Shown in pieces: positions 1 to 9,843 of a stretch of DNA of 64,000 nucleotides. A program made the translations under genes and the position numbers. The DNA lies in NCBI RefSeq assembly GCF_029227915.1, contig NC_079883.1, positions 26,164,001 to 26,228,000 of the forward strand. Reading direction: 5' to 3'. Every line of letters begins with the position of its first letter. Within the stretch, counting starts at the first letter, position 1. Source of the stretch: Hydractinia symbiolongicarpus (taxonomy: Eukaryota; Cnidaria; Hydrozoa; Anthoathecata; Hydractiniidae). The notes under the pieces were generated by a model. That model searched no databases, was not told the origin of the DNA, and saw only the letters and a program-made list of their open reading frames with translations.

Positions 1-505
1 CGGGACGGTACGATTTATCAAATCACGTAACAATTTCGTCTCGGCTAAGCGTGATCCTGCTTAGGCTAAGTGGGATCCCTGCTCTTTCCTGTGATAGCAC
101 CCATATTCTGATGTCGGGCCAACATCTAGTACACGATTATTTTAAAATGACCTTGCCTGTTCGTTACCAGCTTTTGCACAATGACAGGGAACAATAGACC
201 CTCGAGTGTGACGAAGTTAAGTTTTAAAAAAAACTCTTATCGGCTTAAAAATGGCGAATTTATGCGCCAAATGAGCAAAAACGATTCTAAAATATGGTTC
301 TGGATATTTCATTAGTTTATTCAGATTTTTCCACAAAGATAGGGAACAAAGTGTTAGGAGAATTTTTTTCGGCCTAATAATGGCGGATTCGTGGGTACAT
401 AAGTTCAAAAATACGGATTTTTGAACTTTTCTGAGCATTGGATTATTATTTCTTTCTAATATTTTAAATCCAGGTAGGGTCACTGATGTTTCGCTTGTTT
501 TTTAG

Positions 506-1027
506 GGCATAAGACCAGCTCCAGGCTATCCCAGTCAGCCTGATCATTTAGAAAAACTGACCATGTGGTCTATAATGGAAGCGAAGGAGCTTACGTCTGT
601 AACGTTGACAGAATCTCTTGCAATGGACCCTGCATCCTCCGTGTCTGGTCTGTATTTTGCAAACCCAAAATCATTCTATTTCGCTACTGGTAAAATATGC
701 AAAGATCAGGTCTGGATTTCTTTTACTTGTACAACCGAGTCCTGATTGTAGAAACGTGTGTTTCGATAAACCACACGTTTTTTCTTTTATAAGAATATGC
801 TTTATAAGAATATCAGCCTAGGTCTATTGTTTAGAGCAATAGAGAAATAAGAATAATGACCAGAAGTTTGGTATTTTGATATAGAAAAGCGTGTTTATAT
901 ATGTAACTGTTCTTAATAACCTCTCTTTTTTCAGGTTGAAGACTATGCCCGAAGAAAGAAGAAACCAGTCTCTGAAATTGAGACCTGGTTGTCACCTGTT
1001 CTAGCCTACGATCGAGATGCTTTATGA
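506..1027 (+). CDS. MTR: Methionine synthase (B12-dependent), C-terminal two exons
   Basis: The protein transfers a methyl group from methyl-tetrahydrofolate through cobalamin to homocysteine in the cytosol. Only the end of its reactivation (AdoMet-binding) domain is here, about 98 codons. The exons I place are 506-709 and 935-1027, joined in phase 0 with gt at 710-711 and ag at 933-934; the stop is TGA 1025-1027. The peptide opens with [14 protein letters not shown], the hallmark AdoMet-site segment of the family, then has a [10 protein letters not shown] block and ends with an EDYARRKKK stretch followed by a WLSPVLAYD tail, all as in animal MTR. The donor gtctgg is weak but phase and homology require it. 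Earlier exons lie off the left edge; nothing in 1-505 looks coding, so that stretch is read as intron. Confidence 0.93.
769..850. repeat. Dispersed repeat, copy 1 (TTTTATAAGAATATGC type)
   Basis: About 80 bp inside the last MTR intron, matching 19421-19500 closely: both carry a TTTTTTCTTTTATAAGAAT-like run, a second TTATAAGAA, then a CAGxCT core and an AGCAATAG tail. This points to a short dispersed element, probably a MITE remnant. A weaker partial match lies near 20471. Confidence 0.5.
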
Positions 1028-1730
1028 CGTTAGATTTAGCTAGATAAATATATTTAAATATAAAACAGAAATTAATATTGTCTTGCTTTTCATATTTTCG
1101 CGCAATTACTCCTCGAAAATCTTTTTTTAGAGTCATACTCCGTTATACTCCGAGTTATCACTGCCACAGAAACTTTTCCTTACATGCGGAAAGAAATTTA
1201 TGCGAAATTTATTTTCACACGATTGAAATGCCTCAATGGAGTTTTTTTACGGAACATATTTTTGCGATTAGAAGATTTTCTATACAAATTACGGAACTTA
1301 ATTTGCAGTTGGATGCCCTGACGAGGGAAATGCGGAGCTAAAATGTTGCTATCAGAAGCCTTTTTTAATTGCAAGTATATCACAAAAAACATGATATCAA
1401 GAGTTCCTAATAAATCTCCTAATTTTTTAAGGCAACATCCATTTATCCAACTCAATTTTTATAGTGGATTTTATTTTGTGCTAATACTAATACGGAAATA
1501 AAATCTGGCCAATCCAATTTGTATTCCTTTTTTAATCCCTTTGACATCCTCAGTTCTTGCTAATGTATGTTACATCTTCACTAATACACTTATTTAACAT
1601 TATCCGATTACGTAAGTCCGGCAGTCTCGGTACTATTTCGGGGTGCTGCTAAGATTTAGTACACTTGAGAAAACGAAGTATAAACATCGCACTTTAGCTA
1701 TCAAGTTATTTACTAACATTTAAAACAAAC
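1028..1730. other. Intergenic, 3' flank of MTR
   Basis: I see no convincing gene here. It holds the 3' flank of the methionine synthase gene (AT-rich, with AATAAA-like stretches) and the 5' flank of the small SAP-domain ORF. Open frames on both strands are short and lack domain-like composition. Confidence 0.5.
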
Positions 1731-2003
1731 ATGGATTACGATTTAATATCAAAAATGTCTGTCGAAGAGCTGAAGAACTACTTGAGAGTTAGAAATTTAA
1801 GGATAAGTGGAAGAAAGGAAGAACTAATTGCTCAAATGTTTTCAGCAGCTAAGAACTTCGTTCAGCCTGTGAAAACTGCTCAAAAAGTCGGGAGTAATTT
1901 AAAAGAATCAGTAATTGCAATGGAAGAGAACAAAAAGTCCCGAACAAAAGTTAATGCAGTTGGTGCAAAAGAGATTTGTTTTAAAACAACAAGCCAAAGT
2001 TAG
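1731..2003 (+). CDS. Small SAP-domain ORF, possibly mobile-element derived
   Basis: Uninterrupted ATG ORF of 90 codons. Residues about 9-43 form a SAP motif (SVEELKNYLRVRNLRISGRK then EELIAQMF), a two-helix module that binds AT-rich DNA or chromatin. The remainder is basic and low in recognisable features. In cnidarian genomes very similar SAP modules sit at the front of repetitive SWIM- or YqaJ-type transposon proteins, so a mobile-element origin is likely; that comparison is from general knowledge. Directly downstream, from about 2030, lies a decayed pogo-type transposase, so the ORF is either a truncated neighbour or was brought together with it. Whether it is expressed is unknown. Confidence 0.45.
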   Translation: MDYDLISKMSVEELKNYLRVRNLRISGRKEELIAQMFSAAKNFVQPVKTAQKVGSNLKESVIAMEENKKSRTKVNAVGAKEICFKTTSQS

Positions 2004-2027
2004 AATATCTGTTTCACAAAGCTAAAG

Positions 2028-2690
2028 TCCTTTATAGATTTTGGTGGAGCCAAAGGGAAGGCAGCAGCTTTATATAAGGAGTACGAATCACGTTATATTG
2101 TTACTTCATCATCAAATGCATGGATGTATGAAGATCTTACCCTTTAGTATGTTCAAAGCGTGTTCGGAAAGTTCTCGTTCGCACCTCGACTTTTAGCCTA
2201 GGATTCATTTAAATTTTACTTAATAGTCTGTGTTAGATAGCAAAGTTAATTCGATAATTATACCAGAAGACTGTACAAAGCACATACATACAAGCACCAG
2301 ATCTATCTTAGAACTAACCATTTAAGGTTAAGCTTACTGATTTATGAATGGATGTGTAATAAAACACATATACACAGCAGCTGAAAATCCAAAGCTGCCC
2401 ATAAGACAAAAGATGGCTGAGTGGGTTTTCGAATCTTGAGTTGCACTGCCTCAAGATATCATTATAAAATCGTTTAGGGCGGGCGCATGGAATTTTGCAA
2501 TTGATGAAAGCGAGGATAATTTGATTCATTGCTTCAAAAAAGGAACACCTTTTGCAGCGGGTGCTGAGTTGTTTAAACAACAATTGTTAGTTCGAGGTGA
2601 TCCAACGTTTCAAAAGATGCAGAAGAAGTTATTTTGGTGGTTCAGAATGACGACGAGGATGATGTTATTGACATTTTGTAGGGAAAATTC
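2028..2690 (+). pseudogene. Decayed pogo/Tigger-like DDE transposase fragment
   Basis: Reading + across several frames gives consecutive blocks typical of the DDE part of pogo/JRK-type transposases: FGGAKGKAAALYKEY then SSSNAWMYEDLTL near 2036-2147, a GKFSF-APRLLA block near 2165-2200, an IIPEDCTKHI block near 2260-2290, and the C-terminal region from about 2413 (MAEWVFES, IIIKSFRAGAWN-FAID-SEDNLIHCFK, then an acidic tail to TAG near 2685). At least three frameshifts and in-frame stops (for example a TGA about eight codons after 2413) show it is dead. The N-terminal DNA-binding half is not visible; the sequence upstream of about 2028 is the SAP ORF instead. Confidence 0.7.
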
Positions 2691-2733
2691 GTTAATATGT
2701 CATTTTGGAAATTAATGTATTTTACTGCCCTCT

Positions 2734-2797
2734 TATTAGCGCCGCCCTTTAACTAGCGCCATATTTGTCAATTTTTAAATTAGCGCCGGGGCGCTAA
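2734..2797. repeat. TTAGCGCC motif cluster with perfect palindrome
   Basis: Two single copies (TTAGCGCC near 2735, CTAGCGCC near 2752) precede a perfect palindrome TTAGCGCC-GG-GGCGCTAA at 2780-2797. It follows the pogo fossil and may be a transposon end or head-to-head termini. GC-rich motifs are unusual in this AT-rich flank. Confidence 0.45.
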
Positions 2798-3658
2798 AAA
2801 GAAGGAAATACGTTATCTATTTATAGCTAAATTTGAAGAGCTAACAGACTAACAAATGCAATTTTTTCACGAAATCGCAAAAGTTTATCCACTAAGTTTT
2901 TTTAAAAAAAAAAAAGTGAAACGAAATTACTCCTAAAAGGCCAGTAAACCTTTTTTCGACGAAAGCATATAAATCTCAAACTTACCCTCCAAAATTTTAG
3001 ATGTCGTTAAACAGAGACAACACGATGAGCTGTATTTGTTCAAAAATGCTATGTCACTAGAAGAAGGTAATTAATACCTCTAAAAAGAGTCACTGTTGTT
3101 GCTTAGACTGGCTTTATGTGCAATAGACTTGTATGTTCCTATGCAAAATTTCGAAGGATATAGCTAGCTAGCTAGTCCAAAAATTTAAAGAGCATTTTAT
3201 AAGAAGACTTAAGTTAAAAGCATGGTATGTGCTTATATTAAATAAATTATGGATAACCAATATATGATATTTTCGTGTCTTTCGTGTCACAAAAGTCACA
3301 AAAGTCAAAAAGCAACAGCCCTTTTTGTAGCCCCTTTAAGTACAAATTTGTTATAATAAAGAGAATGAATAAAAGGTGAAAATTTATTTGTTGCAACTTG
3401 AATAATGTTTTTTTTTACCTTAACTTATTACAACGAACTTACAAGCACACTCCCTCTCAATTGAAAATTTGTATTGAAGAATCGCGTGTGTGGATGATGT
3501 GTGTTCGAAAAATATACTTGTTAATATTTGTTCTGTTACAAAATTATTATTCAGCTCCCACAGAATACATACAGCTCAAAAGTTGGTCATCATTTCTTTC
3601 CTGCTGTTCCGCATTTTAACTTCATTGTTTTGTTTCGTAACTTGTCACGTTAATGACG
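2798..3658. other. Intergenic between pogo fossil and SIX gene
   Basis: AT-rich; contains an AGCT tandem tract around 3166-3176 and the 3' flank of the SIX homeobox gene. No gene is supported. Confidence 0.5.
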
Positions 3659-4390
3659 TCACGTGTTCATGTTTTTTATGTAAAACTGGTTATTACATAA
3701 TGGCGGTGTAGCGTCGAATTCATCAGAATAGGGGTCAGCATTTGTATCTGCAGTGTATTTGCAAAACGTTTTCTTCTTTTCTTGCTCCCGTTTTTTTACT
3801 TCGATTGCTCGATCTCTTTGTCGGCGATTTTTAAACCAATTGCTTACTTGTGTTGTTGAAAGTTCTGTCGCTCGGGATAATTCTCTTTTCTCTCGTGGCG
3901 AGGGATAAGGGTTTTGCTTGTACCATATCCGTAAAACAGCTCTCGACTTTTCTTTAAAGCAATAACTTGTCTCTTCACCGTCCCATATTGTTCGTGGTAG
4001 GGGATATTTTCGTCGTATACGATACTTGGCTACTGCCCCTAACGGTCTACCACGAAAGATTTCAGCTTCTAGGTAGTGAGCGTCCAGCCAAAGCATTTGT
4101 AGCTTTGGGTGCCAGCTTGGTGCGAAATTATTGTTTTCGATGATGTGACGAAGTTCTTGCAAATTACCTCGATGGTAGGCCACAACTGATTTTGCCACTA
4201 AAACGGACTCGTTAACATAAACGTCATCGTAATCTGGTAACGACCAGAGAAATCTCGCTAAATAGTCGATGTTACCGCTTTGTTCAAGCGCCTGGGAAAT
4301 ACAAGCTACTTGTTCATGTGTATAGTTTCGTATTGTCTGTTGGCTATCATACTCCATGCATGAAGGAAGGAATTGTAGCGTTGCCATCAC
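3659..4390 (-). CDS. SIX1/2: SIX1/2-class homeobox transcription factor
   Basis: Nuclear transcription factor of the sine oculis family, acting with EYA co-activators in sensory and mesodermal development (family knowledge). The 243-residue frame has a complete SIX domain (about residues 25-135, with [21 protein letters not shown] and the [17 protein letters not shown] block) and a homeodomain (about 138-197) with WFKNRR at 185-190. The homeodomain opens with ETSY, the tetrapeptide that marks the SIX1/2 subgroup against SIX3/6 and SIX4/5. The C-terminus is short (about 45 residues), basic then acidic. No intron interrupts the frame. The start is one of two tandem ATGs (4390 and 4387). No partner gene lies nearby. 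Confidence 0.95.
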   Translation of the reverse strand: MMATLQFLPSCMEYDSQQTIRNYTHEQVACISQALEQSGNIDYLARFLWSLPDYDDVYVNESVLVAKSVVAYHRGNLQELRHIIENNNFAPSWHPKLQMLWLDAHYLEAEIFRGRPLGAVAKYRIRRKYPLPRTIWDGEETSYCFKEKSRAVLRIWYKQNPYPSPREKRELSRATELSTTQVSNWFKNRRQRDRAIEVKKREQEKKKTFCKYTADTNADPYSDEFDATPPLCNNQFYIKNMNT

Positions 4391-5753
4391 TTTAATCAGA
4401 TTTCCTTTTAACTATCTGTGAACTTTTACAGAACTTTTTAAAGTCTCAATCTACTATTGACAAGATCACCAGCCAAATATTTTTATCTTCTGTTTATTCA
4501 TTTAGCTGAGTATACTACCTCAAAGACAACATTTCCAACACTTTGGTATGTGACAAAACCAATTCTTTTTGACTGTTGGATATCGTAACGTGTTATGTCA
4601 CGCTAACATTTTTGAAAATGAATCGTGTCACGAACTTATTGTCGGCTTGCAATAACGTTATAAAATTTTATCCTCCGTCAAGTTTTACAATTTTGCGTGA
4701 AAATTTTGCTTTTTGCTGAGTAATTGTGAAATTAAATTTTACGAAATCTTTACTAAAGTTTTAACAAACACAAAGTTTTTCATTTATTTCTCTTTGCATC
4801 ACTTTACGAAGAAAAAATTGATCAACTGTATGTGGCCAGAAAATCCGACACAGCTTCAAAATTTTATGATTTAAGGACATTTTAGAAGGTTTCGAGGTCA
4901 AAATGTAGAAATAAACACCGAAAAACGTATAAAATGTAGCTATTGCAATTTTTGCGCAAATTTTTAGGATATCATTCATGCTTGCAGCATTTATGCAATT
5001 CAGTTATTCATCTCAGTCCTGGTGCAAGGTAAACATATGTTCCCATCTTATTTAACCCTGAATATACTGGGCTTTTCGCAAGGCTAAAATTCTATATTTT
5101 AACGATTTCAGGGTAAAAATCTGAAAAAATCGAGAGATCATGTTAATCGCATTTCCATGCTTTGCAGAATGATTCATTTGATCCAATTAGAAGGATTTCA
5201 CAAAGATTTTTAGGGGTAATTTGGCGTATTAGCCAATATCTAAAGCTCTGAAAGTTATGAGACCTAAGGAGCTATTGAAAAAGAACTGGCTGGAGGGCGG
5301 ATACCGTATTTAGGATTGAGGAGGAACGATATTTTAAATTTAAATTTTAGATTTTGGAAAACAAAATAATCATTCTAACTGTTTTAGGGTCCATTTTCGT
5401 TTTTCCCATACTCTTCTGTTTCAGTAAGTATAAGCAGAGACAAATTCGCCCGATGCTAAAAGGTGTTTGCGCTGTGTGACATCATTTATGTATAAACCAA
5501 TCATTCTTTTATAAATATTTGTCAACATGCAATGAAATTCTACGAATCGTTTACATGTCAAATAAATAAATCAAATAAATTGCTACAGTGAAAAATTTGT
5601 TCAGTGATTATAAAAATTAGAAAAAAAAGAGAGCAGGAATAGTTTTCACTCTCCCCCTCTTTAAATAAGGTTTTGCAAAAACAGTGTTCTGCCGAATGTG
5701 CCAGCAGTATGGATAAATATTTTAAAACTATAAATACCAGCATAGAGAGTATA
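4391..5753. other. Intergenic: upstream of SIX1/2, downstream of SLC35B2
   Basis: The 5' region of the minus-strand SIX gene, likely holding its promoter and enhancers, and the 3' flank of SLC35B2. No coding signal is convincing on either strand; short open frames (for example 4761-4979) have random-looking composition. Confidence 0.5.
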
Positions 5754-8421
5754 TTAAGCCATGTCCGAACCTTCCCTCGTGGTGATTTGTTGCTGTTGTG
5801 TTTTTTGGCTGATTCGGTGTTTTGCATAAATTTGTAAAAATAAAGCCATAAAAACTATGGTTACACCAAAAATCGCTTGAGCGGACAACACATGTCGATA
5901 TATTAAACAGGACAGCAAAATGCTCAACATCTGTCGTGTGACCATGATGATGGTAAAAACGAGAGGTCCGAACTCACCAATCGTGTAAAATATAAACAAC
6001 TGTCCAGTCGCTGAGGTAAGCGAGATAACAACGACGTGCGAAAAAAACGACGGGTATTTCATCATAAACGAGACTGCGTAAAACATACCACCACTTAACA
6101 AAAGAGGCGCCGAAGTAAACAAAACTGAGAAAGCGTTCACGTTAAACATCATTTGCATGGAAGAAACTTTGTACTCCTTGAATAGCTTTGATTGCCAGTT
6201 CGATGTGAAGCTATCAAAACCCATGTAACCGAGCATCAACACAATTCCTGGCACGGTAGTTGCAGCGGAGTGATGTTTATCGGATGCTGTCGACATAAGA
6301 AAAAGACTCACACCTATGGAGATCATCACAGCGACTACGTACTCATAATATTGATAGGTTTTTTTCGACACAAATTTCCCCATTAGCATTACTGGGATCA
6401 TTTTCGAAGCTTTACCAAGAACTTGAGTGGGAAAGCTGACAAACTTTAGAGCCTCGTATTGACACCACGAGCTGCAAATGTTTGACAAGGAGCTAAAGGA
6501 AAATCTGTAAAACGGCCCACTCCAGTTGGGAGCCGTAAAAAAAACGTAAGTAGCAGCGACGAGTAGCGCAACGATACGATTCATAAAGACGAGAAATTCT
6601 GAATTTTCGAAATGGACAGCTTCATCGCCCACACCATATTTCTGTGTCATGACTTTTTCTTGAAGGACGCCCCAGGTGAGATAGGATACTTGCAGACCTG
6701 AAGCAAACAGTATGTACTTACATATAGGTCTGAAAAAAAACGCTTAATGCCAGCTAAGGAGAGACTTAGCTATCTCTGAAGTTTTATTGATCGAAAAGAT
6801 ACTTCCCTAATATCGAAAAGCGCTTGGAAAGTGCAGCTGAACACTGAGCACTGAAGCAATAGATCAAGTGAACAAACAGAAAAAGCATTATCAAAAATTT
6901 AGCAATCCAAGAATTTTTCATTTTTCCACACTGCTTTATCCGAATGACGAAATATGTAACATTCTTGAAAGATAAAAATACCTGTAGTACAGAAAATAAG
7001 TTTTGTTGCAACCACAGATGAGGTTGTTCCAGTAAAACATCGAAAGATGGAAGCTGGTGCTACTGCTGACGCTGTTTCCTTGGTAACACCAAACACACAA
7101 CATTGAATCAAACGGAACATGAAGCCTTGCCCTGAGAAATAATAATTTGATAATACGATCCCAACATTATTCATGAAACACTTAATGGTAAGTGATAAGT
7201 GTGTGACAACATTTAATAATTGGGATAAAAAATGATAGTTAACGCTAAAGGGAATTCTGATCAGGTCAAGTTTTGATGCCGCTTTACAAATTTTTTCAAC
7301 CTTCTGACTTTGTGGACAACTTGATTGGAACGAATATATTTTGTTGAACACGTGATAAAAAAAATGAGGAAACATTAGAACCTGATTCAATGCAAACATT
7401 TAATTTTTTTTTTGGATACAAAAAGGGAGCTAACAAAAAGACAAAAGGATCAGAACAAGTTTTCATTACTTTTTATTTTTAGGGACTTCCTTTAAACTTT
7501 AAACTTTAGGGACTTCCTTTAAACTTTAAACTTTAGGGACTTCTTTAGGGACTTCCTGATTTAAGGACTTCTTAATTGGTTCGAACACGTGACGATAAAT
7601 TTATTTACCTTCCCTTTCGTTAAAATTCGACGTTTTAATCATGCGCATTATAAAAAAAGCAGGGATGAGGATGACTGAGTAACCAATCACATTCCATGCA
7701 AAACTATGAAGCCAATTTTCTCCACTGTGCATACGATGTGGAAGATGATGGCTGTGCTATAAATAAAAAAATGCTGACGTAAGCTACATGATTACTTCAT
7801 GTAGTTCAAACCTGAAGTGCAAACAACACGAATAAAAATATAGATAGCGACAGTGACAAAAAAAATCAAAGAACATTTTAGAGAACATTCCTTATAAACC
7901 TCTGAGAAAAAGGCTGTAACACTTGACAAGCTACAAAGAAAACATAAACGAAACGCCTTGTGTGGTATATACGTATCTTTTATACAAAAAAAAATTACTT
8001 TAAGACTATATTTTGGAGTAACAGTTGTACAAGAAAGTATGCAAGGAAGTTGCTTAAACTAAATTTTACATATAATCAAGTCTCAAGTTTTTTATAGTTA
8101 ACTAAGTTATAAAGAAGCGGAACTTCCATTGACTTTAACCAATTTTATGCAATTACCTCATTGGTGTAAAATTTGACGCGTACTAATTTTAGCGCATCAC
8201 CATTACTGGTAGATTCTTAAAACGTGGTCCAGCCTAAACATTGATGCATACTCTAACGTTGATGAAAGAATTGAATAGGCTGCAAGGAGGAGCGTACCTA
8301 CCGAATGAGAATGAGGCAGTTGTGTCGGTTCCATTTTACTCTCTTCACTCTTTTCTTCACAGAAAGTAACATAAATGAAAGCGAGGTGCAGAAAAACACG
8401 AGATAATTTATTGTACGCCAT
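5754..8421 (-). CDS. SLC35B2: PAPS transporter 1 (SLC35B2), 4 exons
   Basis: Golgi multi-pass carrier that imports the sulfate donor PAPS for sulfation of glycans and proteins. Exons on the minus strand: 8421-8302, 7756-7609, 7131-6982, 6697-5754, total 1362 nt, 453 residues (human about 432). All junctions are GT/AG and keep phase. Exon 1 encodes a signal-like hydrophobic N-terminus; a His-rich stretch (HSHSHHLPHR) spans the exon 1/2 junction. Exon 4 carries the family signatures GLQVSYLTWGVLQEKVMT, LSNICSSWCQYEALKFVSFP, ASKMIPVMLMGKFVS, GYMGFDSFTSNWQ and GQLFIFYTIGEFGPLVFTII. Intron 2 holds a tandem repeat (7480-7562). The next gene on the same strand is MTIF3. Confidence 0.93.
7480..7562. 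repeat. Tandem repeat in SLC35B2 intron
   Basis: About three imperfect units of 27-29 bp built on TTTAGGGACTTCCTTTAAAC, becoming shorter and degenerate to the right. It lies in the second intron of SLC35B2 and has no coding potential. Confidence 0.7.
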
Positions 8422-9125
8422 TTTGTTATATTTTTTTTCTAAAAAAATAATTTGCTATTAACGTAACGAATCTAATGAGTTTAAAACAGTCTCATCACAT
8501 GTTTGCCACGCAACAGAAACTTTAAAACTTGATTCCCAAAACCTGTCGATGATAGTACGTTGCCAATAGAAAAACATTTAAAACATCCTTCAGAACTATC
8601 AGCACCCATTTTAAAGAATTAAAATAAGAATATAATATACAAAAGAACACTTAAAATTTGTTATTATGTCTTGATCCATTTACATACGCAGCAGATAATT
8701 TATGAAGACCATAACAACTGTCAGTATCGTGGACGCGTAAAAAATAAAACCAGTGCTATTTCGAAATGAAAATAGATCAGCCTGTAGCAAAAACGATTAA
8801 AATTCCATATTTCCATCCATCCATTTTTTCAGATTCCTCCATGAAGTAATACAGAAGTAATTAAAAGATGCAAAAATGTAAAGAAATATTTTCTTTGAAA
8901 TGACGAGATTACTCTCCATAATTTAACATTGTCCACTTCATAAAGGTCAGCCTTTAATTTCCCGAGTCTTCTTTTACCAAGTTTTCCGAAATTACACCAA
9001 GCGCGTTTTTCCTTTCCATTTATACATCAACCTGCAAATCGTAAGACTTACGCATTTTTCTAATTTTTCTATTTAGAAAATTATTTCATGGAATAAGAAA
9101 AATAACCAAAATCAAACAAGACTGG
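8422..9125. other. Intergenic SLC35B2/MTIF3, with possible cryptic exon
   Basis: Short spacer between the SLC35B2 start and the MTIF3 stop, both on the minus strand, so it holds the MTIF3 3' flank and the SLC35B2 promoter. On the minus strand, 8780-8680 follows an ag and encodes a short tail that ends in a hydrophobic helix (STGFIFYASTILTVVMVFI) and a stop. It could be the last exon of an unrecognised gene or an alternative 3' exon; I cannot find its upstream exons. Confidence 0.35.
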
Positions 9126-9743
9126 TCACTTCTCCTCGCCTTTATAAACCACACACCGGAAAAACTTTTCCGATTCTTTCGGAGTTCCAGCAAGTTTAAC
9201 CTCACAATTTAACTTTACTATCAGCTTCTCATAAGCCTGTCGAGGTGTCACGTGACTTTGGCGAGGTTTTGATATCTTCAGCGTCACTTTATAACCTTTA
9301 TCTAAGAAGGTCTGTAATTTTTTTGCTTTGACGTTTAAATCTTGATCTTCGATTTGTGACTTCATAGTCAGTTCTTTAGATTTCATTGTTCTACTCTCCA
9401 CCGGAGATGTCTTCTGTTGAGATATCTTATTTACAATTTTAAACACGCTATTCTCTGTTTTCTGGTTAGCTTTTGAGACTTCTTTCAACTCAAGCTGTTT
9501 GCTTTTTGCAATATTTTTGGCTTCCATTTTAGACACCACACCGAGATTTTGTCCATTTTCATCAATAAGTCGGACAAACGTGTCGCTGGTCAAGTATCTA
9601 TTCACTGGCCATACTGGTTTTGGCGTCCTTACTGCAAAATTAAAAACGTGGTTTACATACTGGCGAAAAATGCATCGATACATCTGTGAAAATTTATATT
9701 TTGATCTAGAAAAGAGAAAAGAATTTGTCAAGCAACTTTTCAT
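9126..9743 (-). CDS. MTIF3: Mitochondrial translation initiation factor IF-3
   Basis: Binds the small mitoribosomal subunit, keeps subunits apart and proofreads start-codon selection. The 205-residue frame begins with a basic, aromatic, Ser-rich leader (about residues 1-40) that fits a mitochondrial presequence. IF3-N follows (about 50-112: DTFVRLIDENGQNLGVVSKM), then IF3-C (about 120-205: KELTMKSQIEDQDLNVKAKK, then KGYKVTLKI). It lacks the long C-terminal extension seen in mammals. The linker is basic and Ser/Thr/Lys-rich. An ag just upstream of the RTPKP segment could be a splice acceptor of a further upstream exon, so the exact N-terminus is uncertain; the continuous ATG frame is the simplest model. 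Confidence 0.88.
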   Translation of the reverse strand: MKSCLTNSFLFSRSKYKFSQMYRCIFRQYVNHVFNFAVRTPKPVWPVNRYLTSDTFVRLIDENGQNLGVVSKMEAKNIAKSKQLELKEVSKANQKTENSVFKIVNKISQQKTSPVESRTMKSKELTMKSQIEDQDLNVKAKKLQTFLDKGYKVTLKISKPRQSHVTPRQAYEKLIVKLNCEVKLAGTPKESEKFFRCVVYKGEEK

Positions 9744-9843
9744 TGGCTAATAACATAGTCTCGTATTTCGCATACACACACAAACAATAAACAAAATGAT
9801 AAAATCACACTAACATAACAATAAAATAACATTTTAATTTGTT

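Noticed and set aside
217-483. Minus-strand open frame of 88 codons left of MTR
   Set aside because: Random-looking composition, no domain, and it lies in what should be an MTR intron.
1078-1341. Plus-strand open frame starting with TTG downstream of MTR
   Set aside because: No ATG start, no recognisable motif, and overlaps an equally featureless minus frame.
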